Source: an uncultured Moraxellaceae bacterium (GTDB taxonomy: Bacteria > Pseudomonadota > Gammaproteobacteria > Pseudomonadales > Moraxellaceae). From it: a DNA stretch of 34,374 nucleotides. Below are positions 17,398 through 27,562 of this stretch, one piece after another; the first letter of the stretch is position 1; each line of letters starts with the position of its first letter. The position numbers and the translations under genes are program-made. The stretch lies in the NCBI GenBank assembly GCA_913057715.1, contig CAJXOR010000015.1, positions 1 to 34,374 of the forward strand, read 5' to 3'. The notes under the pieces are model-generated. The model was not told where the DNA came from, searched no databases, and saw nothing but the letters and a program-made list of their open reading frames with translations.

Positions 17398-19515
17398 ATG
17401 CGCATGCCTGAAAAAACCCGTGAATCTCACCAGTTAAATCAACTGGCTTCAAAGCTACAAGACGAAGCTGAGATCACCGGCGTCAACGCCTCAGGCACGC
17501 AAATCTCAAGCCGCGCCTTTGAGATGAACACCGAGTATGAACCGGCGGGTGATCAGCCTGAGGCGATCAAAAAGCTGATTGATGGCGTGGATCGGGGGCT
17601 CAAGGATCAGCTGCTTTTGGGTGTGACTGGCTCGGGTAAAACCTACACCATGGCCAAGGTAATCGAGGCCTGTCAGCGGCCAACCATCATCATGGCGCAC
17701 AACAAGACGCTGGCCTCACAACTATACGGGGAGTTTAAGTCTTTTTTCCCGAACAACGCGGTTGAGTACTTTGTGTCGTACTACGACTACTATCAGCCCG
17801 AAGCGTATGTGCCAGCGTCTGACACCTTTATCGAAAAAGACTCGGCGATCAACGAGCACATCGATCAGATGCGACTTTCAGCCACCCGCTCACTGCTTGA
17901 GCGACGCGACGCGATCATCATCGCCTCAGTCTCTTGTATCTATGGTCTGGGCGACCCAGAGAGTTACCTTAAGATGCTGCTACACGTCGTCGTCGGCGAC
18001 AAGGTGAACCGCGAGGCGATCATGCGCCGCTTGGTTGAGATGCAGTACACCCGCAACGAGCTTGAGTTCATGCGCGGGACTTACCGGCTGCGCGGCGAGA
18101 TCATCGATGTGTTCCCCTCCGAGAGTGACGGTATCGCGGTGCGGATCGAGCTCTTCGATGATGAAGTAGAGTCGATCAGCTGGTTTGATCCACTGACGGG
18201 CAAGATGCTTAAAAAGGTCCCTCGGATCACCATCTACCCCAAATCTCACTACGTGACCCCTGCGGAGCGCCTGCGCGCGGCAACCGAGACGATCAAGGTT
18301 GAGCTGGGTGAGCGGCTAGAGTACTTTCGGGAGCATGACAAACTGATCGAGGCGCAGCGCATCAAGGAGCGCACTCAGTATGATCTGGAGATGATTACCC
18401 AGCTTGGCTACTGCAACGGGATTGAGAACTACTCGCGTCACTTGTCCGGTCGTCCCGGCGGTGAAGCCCCGCCGACGCTGTTTGATTACATACCCGAAGA
18501 CGCACTGCTGTTCCTTGATGAGTCGCACGTCACGGTGTCGCAGATCGGCGCTATGTACAAAGGTGACCGCTCACGCAAAGAAACCTTGGTGCGCTTTGGT
18601 TTTAGACTGCCCAGCGCCATGGACAACCGCCCGATGATGTTTGAGGAGTGGGAGCGGATCGCTCCCACGCGGATCTTTGTGTCGGCGACTCCAGCCAAGT
18701 ATGAACTGGAGCACGCCGAGCAAATCGCCGAACAAGTGGTCAGACCCACAGGGCTAGTTGATCCCGAGATTGAGATTCGTCCGGTGATCACTCAGGTCGA
18801 TGACGTGCTCTCTGAGATCAACAAGCGCCTGCCGCTTGATGAGCGCGTGTTGATCACCACCTTGACTAAGCGCATGGCTGAGGACTTAACCGGCTACCTA
18901 AAAGAGTACGGCATCAAGGTAGCTTACCTGCACTCCGACATCGATACAGTGGAGCGCACCAAGATCATCCACGGCCTGCGCTCAGGCGAGCATGACGTGC
19001 TGGTGGGGATCAACCTGCTGCGTGAGGGCTTAGATATGCCGGAGGTGTCTTTGGTTGCGATCTTCGATACTGACAAAGAGGGATTTTTGCGCTCAGAGCG
19101 CTCCTTGATCCAGACCATCGGGCGCGCTGCGCGTAACCTAAATGGCCGCGCGATCCTCTATGCCGATCGGATCACCCCCAGCATGAAAGCGGCGATCGAT
19201 GAAACTCAGCGCCGCCGCGAAAAACAGGTGGCATTTAACTTGGAGCACGGGATCACGCCGCGCTCGGTGTCTCGCCTCATGACCGACATGCTCGACACCG
19301 GCGAGGCGGTGGAGGAGAAGCCGATTGAGGATCTGGCGAGCAAGCTTGCCGCGCTGGATCTTGACGAGGCCGTGCTGTACTCCCCTGATTTGCTTGCCAA
19401 GCACATGCAGCGCCGCGAAAAAGAGATGCGCCGGCTGTCTAAAGAGCTACAGTTCGAGGATGCCGCGCGCGTGCGCGATGAGCTACAGATCTTGAAAGAA
19501 GTGCTGCACAGTTAA
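17398..19515 (+). CDS. uvrB: Excinuclease ABC subunit B
   Basis: A 705-residue UvrB, the damage-verifying helicase-like subunit of nucleotide excision repair. Walker A is GVTGSGKT (75-82), the damage-binding beta-hairpin region is [13 protein letters not shown] followed by [17 protein letters not shown], the Walker B type motif is LFLDESH, and helicase motif VI is QTIGRAARN. The C-terminal UVR domain ([21 protein letters not shown]) binds UvrC. About 45 residues precede the conserved GDQPEAI block, some 30 more than E. coli; an internal ATG at 17524 would give the shorter form but has only a weak SD. I saw no clear LexA box upstream. A small GGGCA / TGCCC hairpin (17342-17353) lies in the leader. 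Confidence 0.97.
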   Translation: MRMPEKTRESHQLNQLASKLQDEAEITGVNASGTQISSRAFEMNTEYEPAGDQPEAIKKLIDGVDRGLKDQLLLGVTGSGKTYTMAKVIEACQRPTIIMAHNKTLASQLYGEFKSFFPNNAVEYFVSYYDYYQPEAYVPASDTFIEKDSAINEHIDQMRLSATRSLLERRDAIIIASVSCIYGLGDPESYLKMLLHVVVGDKVNREAIMRRLVEMQYTRNELEFMRGTYRLRGEIIDVFPSESDGIAVRIELFDDEVESISWFDPLTGKMLKKVPRITIYPKSHYVTPAERLRAATETIKVELGERLEYFREHDKLIEAQRIKERTQYDLEMITQLGYCNGIENYSRHLSGRPGGEAPPTLFDYIPEDALLFLDESHVTVSQIGAMYKGDRSRKETLVRFGFRLPSAMDNRPMMFEEWERIAPTRIFVSATPAKYELEHAEQIAEQVVRPTGLVDPEIEIRPVITQVDDVLSEINKRLPLDERVLITTLTKRMAEDLTGYLKEYGIKVAYLHSDIDTVERTKIIHGLRSGEHDVLVGINLLREGLDMPEVSLVAIFDTDKEGFLRSERSLIQTIGRAARNLNGRAILYADRITPSMKAAIDETQRRREKQVAFNLEHGITPRSVSRLMTDMLDTGEAVEEKPIEDLASKLAALDLDEAVLYSPDLLAKHMQRREKEMRRLSKELQFEDAARVRDELQILKEVLHS

Positions 19516-19637
19516 GCTTTTAAGCAAAATGCCCACCTTGGCCTGCTTTTTTGCAAGCGGGTTAATTGGCTGAACTTGCCTGAGTTGGATTTAAGCTGAG
19601 ATCAAAAGCATGGCCGATTAACCCTAAGGATCAGCTC

Positions 19638-20252
19638 ATGAGCTTTCAAAGCAGCATCAACTACCGGGACTTGAGCGGGTTTGGCGCTACGATCACCACG
19701 TCTGGCGCGGTGAGTGAGGAGGTGCTGCATGCAGCAGGCGCCTTAAACTATGGCGCGGTGATCTGCTTGTTGCCGGACAACCACCCCAAGCGTGCGACTG
19801 GTGCGGGCGCGATCTTAAGATCACAAAGAGTTGATTATATTCATCAGCCGGTGGATTGGCTCGCCCCTACCCAAGCAGATCTTGATCGGTTCGTCCAAGC
19901 GCTAGAGCGCCTGTTAACACAAGGCCTCAAGGTTCATGTCTACTTCGCCCTCAGTATGCGGGTCGGGGGGTTTTGTGCGGTCTACTTGTTCGAGCGTGGA
20001 CTGATGACCCATGATCAGGCGCAAACGCTGCTTGAGCAGGTCTGGGCTGAGCCGCCTGATTCGGTCGGGGCCAGCCTGGGCCAAGCTTTTGGCGGATCGA
20101 GGGCTGACGGTATAAAGGTGCGCAGGACAAGCTTGAGCCAAAATCCGCAGCGCCTCTGGGTGCCTGCTCTTAACTATCTTAGAACCAGTAGAACTCGTCT
20201 CGTCAGCCAGTTGGCGGGAGTGCTTGATATGCAACAGGGCGCTCTTGAGTGA
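19638..20252 (+). CDS. Tyrosine-phosphatase-like protein lacking the catalytic Cys
   Basis: A 204-residue protein whose middle (YIHQPVDWLAPTQADLDRF then KVHVYFALSMRV) resembles a bacterial protein-tyrosine-phosphatase/DUF442-like family that normally has YIHIPVDW-APT and VHC-AANMRV. At the P-loop the usual His-Cys is Tyr-Phe (Y102, F103) while the Arg (R108) is kept, so phosphatase activity is not expected. The ATG at 19638 has AAGGA eight bases upstream. Near the C-terminus is a basic segment (RTSRTRLVSQL). Role unknown; a phosphate- or ligand-binding pseudoenzyme is possible. The family call rests on memory of the motif. Confidence 0.65.
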   Translation: MSFQSSINYRDLSGFGATITTSGAVSEEVLHAAGALNYGAVICLLPDNHPKRATGAGAILRSQRVDYIHQPVDWLAPTQADLDRFVQALERLLTQGLKVHVYFALSMRVGGFCAVYLFERGLMTHDQAQTLLEQVWAEPPDSVGASLGQAFGGSRADGIKVRRTSLSQNPQRLWVPALNYLRTSRTRLVSQLAGVLDMQQGALE

Positions 20253-20304
20253 AGCATGGTTGAGTGAAGCCTTGTTGAGCAGGCAGTGCCGGGCGGGGCA
20301 AGCG

Positions 20305-20310
20305 TATAAT
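20305..20310 (+). promoter_or_regulatory. -10 box ahead of the two-TM protein
   Basis: A perfect TATAAT lies 40 bases before the ATG at 20351. The -35 at 17 bases' distance (GGCAGT) is poor, so the promoter may need an activator. Confidence 0.4.
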
Positions 20311-20350
20311 CTGGCATACTGAACCCCAAACTTAGCCGGTCAACTTTCTT

Positions 20351-20845
20351 ATGCACGTCGCTTCAACCAGTCCTGATTTACTCGTCATCAAACACACGCC
20401 TTGGCTGCCAGTGATTTTCTCCGCCTTGCTTGCGATCTTCGCTTTGGTGTTGGCAGGCTTTGAGATCAAACAGCCTGAACCTGAGTGGTTTGGGGTGTTG
20501 ATCGGTTTTGCGGTGCCGCTGCTGATTCTGAGCTTTTGTAGTTTTAGCCGGATCACGGCCAGCAAAACCACCCAAAAGATTGACATGACGCACTGGCGGC
20601 TGTTCAGTAAAACCGTGCGCCAGCAGATCGGTTTTGATCAAGTTCACAAGATCGCTTTGTTTCATGGCGCCGGCAAAACACAGGGCGGCTGGAAGCAGGG
20701 CGAGCGGCTATGCATCTATACCGCGGATCATACCTATCCGCTGTTGCTAGATGACATGATCGTGACCTCGCAACAAAAACAGTTGATCGTTGGCAGCACG
20801 CTCAAGCACTTTATCGATGGGACTCAAGCGGGCCAATCTCAGTGA
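20351..20845 (+). CDS. Small inner-membrane protein, two TM helices, unknown
   Basis: A 164-residue protein. Two adjacent hydrophobic helices are at about 16-35 (WLPVIFSALLAIFALVLAGF) and about 46-64 (GVLIGFAVPLLILSFCSF). The remaining 100 residues are soluble and beta-rich, like small PH-like membrane-anchored domains (for example ITASKTTQKIDMTHWRLF). I do not recognise a named family. No close partner; the next gene is on the other strand. Confidence 0.75.
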   Translation: MHVASTSPDLLVIKHTPWLPVIFSALLAIFALVLAGFEIKQPEPEWFGVLIGFAVPLLILSFCSFSRITASKTTQKIDMTHWRLFSKTVRQQIGFDQVHKIALFHGAGKTQGGWKQGERLCIYTADHTYPLLLDDMIVTSQQKQLIVGSTLKHFIDGTQAGQSQ

Positions 20846-21176
20846 GTCATGCGGCTTGTTTTTTTCGCGTCAAATGTCAACAAATACAGATCGTCTCGGC
20901 GTGAAGCATCAGAGCGGGTTTTGGACTTCTGTAGCAACCGATCGATATGGGCTGATTGAATTGGGCTGATTGAATTGGGCTGATTAAATGGAGTGTTGTC
21001 AAAAGCGCGCCGCCAAAGCATGAGCGGTATTTGCAGTTTGGGCATTTAGAGGATTTTCTCAGCCATCATCGTTTAGTAAACAAAGCATCCGCATGAGCTA
21101 ACAGCCACTCATGGGTGTCTGAGATTAACTAAGTAGCGATGGATACCGACCAGATAAAGACGCCAAACCTAAACCC
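20846..21176. other. Gap with AAATGYC copies and a tandem repeat
   Basis: No gene seen. It holds a T-tract at 20859-20865 without a convincing stem, heptamers AAATGTC (20872-20878) and GGCATTT (21041-21047), and the 14-bp tandem repeat listed separately. Confidence 0.5.
20949..20990 (+). repeat. Three-copy 14-bp tandem repeat
   Basis: GGGCTGATTGAATT occurs twice exactly (20949-20962, 20963-20976), and a third copy differs at three bases (20977-20990). It is intergenic and not part of a larger array. Confidence 0.9.
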
Positions 21177-21205
21177 AAAATGCCCTCCAAATCGGAGGGC
21201 ATTTT
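21177..21205 (-). terminator. Terminator of the PfkB-family kinase gene, bidirectional
   Basis: A perfect 12-bp stem, AAAATGCCCTCC / GGAGGGCATTTT, with a 5-base loop, 17 bases beyond the kinase stop. The A/T ends allow it to work on both strands. Both arms contain the AAATGYC heptamer. Confidence 0.8.
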
Positions 21206-21221
21206 GCTAAACATCAACTGA

Positions 21222-22211
21222 TTAAATCGATCGCAGTTGATCCTGGTAGGTCGCTTTATCAAGCCTTGGGCCGTTGTGCTGAACCAATTTGCTGGCAACA
21301 CTCACCGCGAGTCTGGCGGAGGTTGGTAGGTCGTGGCCGCTGCTCACCGCAAACAAAAACGCCCCGGCAAAAGCGTCGCCTGCCCCGTTGGTGTCAATCA
21401 CGCTAGTCACCTTGGGAGCGGGGATGACCTCGGTAGCAAAACCGTGCGCGCTGATCAGTGCGCCCTCAGCGCCAAGCGTGATCACCACGGTATGAGCAAC
21501 CTTGAGTAGCTCGGTGGCGGCGTCCTCGCTGTTGTCGGCTCCAGTAAAACCCAAAGCCTCTTGCAGGTTGCAAAACAGATACTTGGGCTTGAGCTTGAGT
21601 AGCTCGGCCAGCCCCTCGCGGCAAAACTCAACCATCGCAGGATCGGCAAAAGATAGTGCAACTGGCAGTCCGAACTCATCGACCACTTTTTGCGCCGCAC
21701 GAATACCGTCCGGGGAGCTTGCTAAGTAGCCCTCAAGGTAGAGTAGTTCAGCGGCGCCGAGTAGCCCAGCATCTAGGTTGTCTTCATCAAACTTGGCTGA
21801 GGCGCCCAGACACGATTGCATGGTGCGCTCAGCATCTGGAGTGACTAAAACCATGCAGCTGCCGGTCGGAACTCCTAGGTCGCGCTTGGCGCTTGTTGAC
21901 ACCGTGACGCCGGTATCGGTGAGCTCGCGCACATAAAACTCACCGGCGCTGTCGGTGTTGACCGAGCAGCATAAGCTGGCCTTGCCGCCGAGCGCTGCGA
22001 TCGCATACATAGAGTTGGCCGCACTGCCGCCGCCTGCCATCGCCACGCGCTCTATAGAGGCCTGATTAAGCGCATCACGCAGGGTCTCTTGATCCTTGAC
22101 TTCAGCCAAAGACATCTGGCCTTTGGTGATGCCAACATCGGTTAAAAACTGGTCGGTCACGTGATACTGGTGGTCAACAAGGGCGTTACCCAGAGCGACG
22201 ATTGGTTTCAT
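21222..22211 (-). CDS. PfkB-family sugar/nucleoside kinase
   Basis: A 329-residue ribokinase-fold kinase. It begins PIVALGNALVDHQY (substrate-binding Asp), has the glycine-rich AGGGSAANSMYAIAALGG at about 59-76, and the PfkB signature DTNGAGDAFAGAF at 273-285 with catalytic base D279. The sequence resembles the bacterial adenosine-kinase/ribokinase-like group, but substrate cannot be told from motifs alone. AAGGA eight bases before the ATG supports the start. Divergent from the M16 protease. Confidence 0.9.
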   Translation of the reverse strand: MKPIVALGNALVDHQYHVTDQFLTDVGITKGQMSLAEVKDQETLRDALNQASIERVAMAGGGSAANSMYAIAALGGKASLCCSVNTDSAGEFYVRELTDTGVTVSTSAKRDLGVPTGSCMVLVTPDAERTMQSCLGASAKFDEDNLDAGLLGAAELLYLEGYLASSPDGIRAAQKVVDEFGLPVALSFADPAMVEFCREGLAELLKLKPKYLFCNLQEALGFTGADNSEDAATELLKVAHTVVITLGAEGALISAHGFATEVIPAPKVTSVIDTNGAGDAFAGAFLFAVSSGHDLPTSARLAVSVASKLVQHNGPRLDKATYQDQLRSI

Positions 22212-22407
22212 GCAAAGTCCTTAAGGCTTGAAAAATGCACCGGCTGCCCACATAACACTTAAGTTAGCCGGTGGTCATTTTGCTAAAATAAATCGAAGCT
22301 TAGCACGACCGTATCGGCTTAAGCCCGTCTGGCTTTGCGATGCCAACAATCCCCTACATTTGCTCACCAACAGGTTGCCAAAAACACCGGCAGCAGCAGG
22401 AGACCGC

Positions 22408-25338
22408 ATGAATCAAGCCGTATCGCTTGAGCACCACCCCGAATTTGCCTTGATCGAGCGCGTGCAAGTCGACGCGCTAAAAGCTCAGGTGAGTGTTTGC
22501 GAGCACAAAAAAACCGGCGCTCGCCACTACCACTTAGCGACCGACTCAAGTGAGAACAGCTTTATGGTGGCGTTTCGCACCCAGCCGATGGACTCACGTG
22601 GCACCGCGCATATCTTGGAGCACACCGCGCTGTGCGGTTCAGCGCGCTATCCGGTTCGCGACCCGTTTTTCACCATGCTCAAGCGCTCCTTGCAAACCTT
22701 CATGAACGCGTTTACCTCAAGCGACTGGACGGCTTACCCCTTTGCCACGCAAAACCCAGCCGATTTTGACAACTTGCTGTCGGTGTATCTTGATGCGGCT
22801 TTTTTTCCGACCTTGCATCCGCTGGATTTTGCGCAAGAGGGTATCCGCGTGGCGTTTGGCGATGAGGGCTCACTTGAGTACCGCGGGATCGTGTTCAACG
22901 AGATGAAGGGCGCCATGAGCGGCGAGATGGATCAGTTGTTTCAAGCGATCAGCAAGCACCTGCACCCGGTCACCACCTACCACTTCAACTCAGGCGGTGA
23001 TCCGGCCCAGATCCCGAATCTGACCCACGCTGATTTGGTGAAGTTTCACGCCGCGCACTATCACCCCTCAAACGCGGTGTTCATGAGTTTTGGCAACAAA
23101 GACCTAACTGAGCTGCAAACCCAGCTGCATGAGTTGGCGCTGAAAAACTTTGAACAAGGGCCGGTGTTTACCTCGGTGCCTGAAGCGCGCTTGCAAGCTC
23201 CTGTTGCGGCGGTTGAGCCCTACGCGGTCGATGAGATCAAGCCCAACCAAACCCATCACGTGGTGGCGTGGTTGCTGCCCACCATGACTGATATCCGCCT
23301 GCGTCTGGCGCTCTCGGTTTTAGAGGAAGTGCTGCTCGGTCACTCAGCCGCGCCGCTCAAACAATTTATCGATCAGTATCCGCACTCAGATAGTGCTTCA
23401 CGGCTCTTGGGTCTCGATGACTCTCACTACGAGATGGCATTTTATGCCGGGATCAAAGGCTCAAACCCTGAGCATGCCGAGCAGTTTGAGACAGACTTGC
23501 TTGCCAAACTTGAGGAGCTGGCAAGCCAGCCTTTTGATAGCGACGCGGTCACCGGCGCGCTGCAGCAGATTGAGCTGTCCGAGCGTCACATCGGCGGCGA
23601 CGGCATGCCTTACGGCTTAACTTTGCTGCTAAATGCCCTCCCTAGCGCGATTCACCATGGTGACGCTGCTGCCACTTGGCAGATCGATCCGCTGCTCGAG
23701 TGGCTCAAGGGCGAGCTTAAAGATCCTGAGTTTTTGCCCGGTCTGATCCGCACCCACTTGCTGGATAACACCCACCGCGTGCGCTTAAGCTTAGTGCCAG
23801 ACGCGACGCTTGCCGACCAACAAGCCGAGGCTGAAAAGTCGCGACTTCAGGGTATGCAAGAGCGCCTAAGCGACGCTGGGGCTTCCGCGATCCGTGAGTT
23901 GACCGCGTCACTCAATGAGCGTCAAAGCCAGATCGATGATCTCTCCCTGCTACCCAAAGTAAACTTAAGCGACGTGCCACTTAAGCAGAGCTACCCAGAG
24001 GAGCAGCAGCTAAGCGTCACGCTGAACCAAGAGCCAGCAACCGCGCACGTGCACCGCGCCGGCACCAACGGGATCTACTACGTGCAGCTGGCGCTTGAGG
24101 CCAGCGATGAGCTGCTCGCTCAAGCAGAGCTCAGCCTACTGCTGAGCGCCATGGGGGAGATGGGCACAACCCAGCATTCTCGCGCTGAGTTTCAAACCCT
24201 GCAGTCGCTTCATGGCGGCGGCGTCTCTGCCTCGATCGCGCGTCGCACCAGCTTAAGTGACCCACAGAGCTTTAAGGCTTATCTGACCCTGACCACCCAT
24301 GCACTCGAGACTGACACCAAAGCGCTTGATCTGCTCGCTGAGTGTTTATTGCATACTGAGTTTACTGAGACGCGCCGACTGCTTGAGATGCTCAAAAGCA
24401 AAAAAGGACGCTGGGCGACTGGTATCGTTTCAAGTGGTCATCAGGTGGCGCTGCAGATCGCCTCAGCCCCTTACTCAAAGCTTGCGCGCTTGCAGCTGCA
24501 AACTGCGGGACCCGCTGAGCTGATCAAGCTAGATCAGCAGATTAAGATGCTTGAGCAGGACGGGCTTGAGCCGCTAGCCGAGCAGTTGACTCAGTTGCAC
24601 GCCGCGATCACCGGACTGGATAAACATCTGATCATGGTGAGCGAAGAGGCGGTCTCAAGCTCACTTCTGAACTCAGTAGCGCAGGCATTTGATCAGCCAG
24701 TGACTCAGGGAGCTGAGCTTGCTGTGAGCGATTTGGCTGAGTCGGTTGAGCTGTCTCATGATCACAACGCTTGGGTTTGCGCGACCAACGTGCAGCACTG
24801 GGCGCGCAGTTTTAAAGCGGTGCCAGCCAGCCACGCGGACGCCCCAGCGCTCATGATCTTGGGCTCATACCTGCGCAACAACTACTTGCACCAGCAGATC
24901 CGTGAATCGGGCGGCGCATACGGCGGCGGAGCTAAGTACGACTCAAACTCTTGTAGCTTTAACTTCTTCTCTTACCGCGACCCCCGCTTAGAGGCAACGC
25001 TTGGCGTGTTCAGTGCCTCGGTTGAGTGGATGCTAAGCGCCGAGCATGAGTCTCACTGGCTTGAGGAGTCGATCCTCGGGGTCATCGCTGCGCTCGATAA
25101 ACCGGGCTCACCGGCAGGCGAGGCGGTATCGACCAGCATGAGCTCGCTGTTTGGACGTACCCCTGAAGTTCGGGCAGCTTTTAGAGCGTCGGTGCTAAAT
25201 GTCACCGTAGATGACCTCTTGCGGGTGACCCGCAGCTACCTGGTTGATCAGCCCTTTAGGGACGCTGTGATCGCTCCGTTCGCTCAAGCGGAGCACCTGA
25301 AAAGCTTAGGGTTTCATGTGCAAAAGCTTGATGTCTGA
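22408..25338 (+). CDS. M16C metalloprotease, PreP-like
   Basis: About 976 residues, the length of PreP/Cym1 presequence proteases. The inverted zinc motif HILEH (H68, E71, H72) is at the N-terminus, followed by ALCGSARYPVRDPFFTM and FMNAFTSSDWTAYPF, typical of the M16C subfamily; a further zinc-ligand Glu should lie in the GIVFNEMKGAM segment. The C-terminal half has the RESGGAYGGGAKYDS substrate-site Arg/Tyr block. There is no signal peptide, so it is likely cytosolic and degrades short peptides. The frame is open from 22228, but the ATG at 22408 has AGGAG five bases upstream and gives the family N-terminus. Confidence 0.92.
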   Translation: MNQAVSLEHHPEFALIERVQVDALKAQVSVCEHKKTGARHYHLATDSSENSFMVAFRTQPMDSRGTAHILEHTALCGSARYPVRDPFFTMLKRSLQTFMNAFTSSDWTAYPFATQNPADFDNLLSVYLDAAFFPTLHPLDFAQEGIRVAFGDEGSLEYRGIVFNEMKGAMSGEMDQLFQAISKHLHPVTTYHFNSGGDPAQIPNLTHADLVKFHAAHYHPSNAVFMSFGNKDLTELQTQLHELALKNFEQGPVFTSVPEARLQAPVAAVEPYAVDEIKPNQTHHVVAWLLPTMTDIRLRLALSVLEEVLLGHSAAPLKQFIDQYPHSDSASRLLGLDDSHYEMAFYAGIKGSNPEHAEQFETDLLAKLEELASQPFDSDAVTGALQQIELSERHIGGDGMPYGLTLLLNALPSAIHHGDAAATWQIDPLLEWLKGELKDPEFLPGLIRTHLLDNTHRVRLSLVPDATLADQQAEAEKSRLQGMQERLSDAGASAIRELTASLNERQSQIDDLSLLPKVNLSDVPLKQSYPEEQQLSVTLNQEPATAHVHRAGTNGIYYVQLALEASDELLAQAELSLLLSAMGEMGTTQHSRAEFQTLQSLHGGGVSASIARRTSLSDPQSFKAYLTLTTHALETDTKALDLLAECLLHTEFTETRRLLEMLKSKKGRWATGIVSSGHQVALQIASAPYSKLARLQLQTAGPAELIKLDQQIKMLEQDGLEPLAEQLTQLHAAITGLDKHLIMVSEEAVSSSLLNSVAQAFDQPVTQGAELAVSDLAESVELSHDHNAWVCATNVQHWARSFKAVPASHADAPALMILGSYLRNNYLHQQIRESGGAYGGGAKYDSNSCSFNFFSYRDPRLEATLGVFSASVEWMLSAEHESHWLEESILGVIAALDKPGSPAGEAVSTSMSSLFGRTPEVRAAFRASVLNVTVDDLLRVTRSYLVDQPFRDAVIAPFAQAEHLKSLGFHVQKLDV

Positions 25339-25352
25339 GTCCATACCAACTT

Positions 25353-25390
25353 AAAAAAGGCCAAGATGAATGTCATCTTGGCCTTTTTTT
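25353..25390. terminator. Shared convergent terminator
   Basis: An 11-bp GC-containing stem (GGCCAAGATGA / TCATCTTGGCC, 3-base loop) flanked by six A and seven T, between the converging protease and lipoprotein genes. It can terminate both. Confidence 0.93.
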
Positions 25391-25415
25391 GAGCTCTTAT
25401 TTTGCGTGTATAAAA

Positions 25416-27467
25416 TTAGGGTGCTGGCACGCCGCAGTCTAGGTTTTGATCGCTATAGCTTTTGGCTAAGTAGCGGTAAAAAACCGAACCTGCTGCCGCC
25501 GCGCCCGCTGCATCTGAAGACAAGGTGTTTTGACTGAAGATATCCAAGGCGGCTGACTTTTGATCAGCGCTGCTCGCGTCATACTGAGTATAGATCTCAC
25601 AAAATTCAGCTTTAGACTCAGGATCGCTTTCGACCAAGATCTTGTTGGTTTCCATCCACAGTGAGAGTTGATCAGCGTCGGGGGCAGATGCTAACTCTTC
25701 ATCAGATAAAGCGCCGCTCGGCGCTGAAGGGTTTTCTGAAGCATTCATGAGTGCAGACAGGGCCTGAGCTTGAGCCAAAGAGTCGCCCGAGAGCGGCGCT
25801 CTGCTATCAGAGCTGTTTTCGCCAGCAGTCCCTAGCAGCGCTTTTTTAGCGCGGCGCTCCTCAAGGAACTTAGCCAAGATCGCATTACCATCGATGATCT
25901 GATTGGCCTCAGGCGCAAAGGGCGCTTTGGCACTGCCAAAGTTTTTGATATCAACGACACTTTGGGTGTTGATCCCGAGCACCATCCCGTCTTGAGTTTT
26001 GATTTCAGAGAACTGCTCAACCTCAGCGCCAGTCAACCGACCGCGTGAGTCAACGTAGAGCGTCATGGTGAGCTTGCCTAGCTGCTTTTCAACCGCCTGC
26101 TTCACATCAGCATCGTTTTGGTACTTGGCATAGATCTCATCGCTCATCTTGAGCACTCGATCAGCCAGCGAGCCGTATTTTAGTTTTTGTTCATCAGTTA
26201 AACCGCTGTCGTCCATGCCCAGCTTGATGTTGTTTGCGACATCACGAACTAGGGTGACCAGGAATTCGACTTGGTCTTTAGACTCAAGCTCCATCAAGAT
26301 GGCGCGAGAGGCGCCCATGTTTTTGGCTGCCGCGCTGACAGAAACCGAAGTAAATAAATCGGGGCTAAAGCTAGCTAAGGTTGAGTCCACGCTGTTCAGT
26401 AGCGCGCCCACCACCAGATCGCGAGTGTCCTCATCGACCCAGCTCTTTGGGATTTGCAGGCGAACTGAGTCGCCAGGGCTGTAGCCAGCTAAAAAGTTGT
26501 TGTCTTCACTAACAAAAAATGGCGCGATCGGCAGCAGCGCACCTGGGTCAACGGTTAGGCTTAGCTCTTGCCAGTTGGCCTCAAAGGGTACCTTCATCTC
26601 GGCTTTGCTGTAATCGTTGTCAAAACCAAAGGCTTGAACGCCAGAGATCTTTGACTGGCGCGGCAGGTAGGCAAGGTGTTGTTTCACATAAAATGGCGAC
26701 AAACTATGCTGGTTCAACTCATCCATAAATACCGAATCACCCAAGAGCTTGCCGAGTAGCTTTGAGGGGCCTTTAGGTTGTAATTGCGGGTTTTGGGTGG
26801 GTTTGAGTACTTTGTCGAGATGCATGTAGATATTTTCATCGACTTGGTAGGACAGCTCGAGCGTGTCATCTAACTCGCTCCCCAGCGTGGCATGAAGTTG
26901 ATCCTGCTCCTCAGGTGTCATGTCAAAGTAGCCGGTAGCTCTAGGCTGCATCTGCTCGATCACGACGTCTTGAGCCGTTAGCGCAGCCAAATCGACGATC
27001 TCAAGCGATGAGTTCTCACCCTCAATCGCTGCATAAACCCGCTCATAAATCTGCTCTTTGATCTCAAGTGCTCGCTCAGCACTGATCTTTGGCAAATCCT
27101 GCGGCGCGCGCAGGGTGTCAAAAGCGGTGTCAGCGCTGAGGGTGGCGACCAGCGCGGTCTGCTCCCCGCCACTTGAGCTGAGCATCGCCTGATCGGGATC
27201 GCTATAGTCTTCAACCTCGATGCGGTTGTCGATACCCTGCTTGAGGTCGGCTGAGCTCACCTCCTCTGCTTCAAGGCGCACCAAACTAAAGCTTGAGATC
27301 GACTCAGCTTCATAAGAGGTTTTGAGCATCTGCGAGCCCATCGCTTTGATCGCGATGTCTTTGGCAGAGCTTTGCGACAGCGGCGTAGTCGCGCAGCCGC
27401 TAAGGATGGTTAAACATATCCCCACCGTGATGGGCGCGAGCAGGGTGTTTAATTTGAGCAATTTCAT
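25416..27467 (-). CDS. Large lipoprotein of unknown function
   Basis: About 683 residues with a lipoprotein signal peptide (MKLLKLNTLLAPITVGICLT) and lipobox LSGC (Cys25). The residue after the Cys is Ala, so by the +2 rule it should go to the outer membrane. The rest is acidic, helical in many parts, with a low-complexity Ser/Ala/Glu-rich segment near 545-590 and two Cys near the C-terminus. No catalytic motif or known domain is recognised. ATG at 27467 is preferred over TTG at 27473. It stands alone between a shared terminator and the Nudix gene. Confidence 0.8.
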   Translation of the reverse strand: MKLLKLNTLLAPITVGICLTILSGCATTPLSQSSAKDIAIKAMGSQMLKTSYEAESISSFSLVRLEAEEVSSADLKQGIDNRIEVEDYSDPDQAMLSSSGGEQTALVATLSADTAFDTLRAPQDLPKISAERALEIKEQIYERVYAAIEGENSSLEIVDLAALTAQDVVIEQMQPRATGYFDMTPEEQDQLHATLGSELDDTLELSYQVDENIYMHLDKVLKPTQNPQLQPKGPSKLLGKLLGDSVFMDELNQHSLSPFYVKQHLAYLPRQSKISGVQAFGFDNDYSKAEMKVPFEANWQELSLTVDPGALLPIAPFFVSEDNNFLAGYSPGDSVRLQIPKSWVDEDTRDLVVGALLNSVDSTLASFSPDLFTSVSVSAAAKNMGASRAILMELESKDQVEFLVTLVRDVANNIKLGMDDSGLTDEQKLKYGSLADRVLKMSDEIYAKYQNDADVKQAVEKQLGKLTMTLYVDSRGRLTGAEVEQFSEIKTQDGMVLGINTQSVVDIKNFGSAKAPFAPEANQIIDGNAILAKFLEERRAKKALLGTAGENSSDSRAPLSGDSLAQAQALSALMNASENPSAPSGALSDEELASAPDADQLSLWMETNKILVESDPESKAEFCEIYTQYDASSADQKSAALDIFSQNTLSSDAAGAAAAGSVFYRYLAKSYSDQNLDCGVPAP

Positions 27468-27562
27468 GAGCAACTTATCCTTGTTATCAATATCGTTTTC
27501 TATGTCCGGTCTGATGAGTGCTGTGAGCCTAACGCAGGGACATTTGGCACCCTCAAAAAAAC

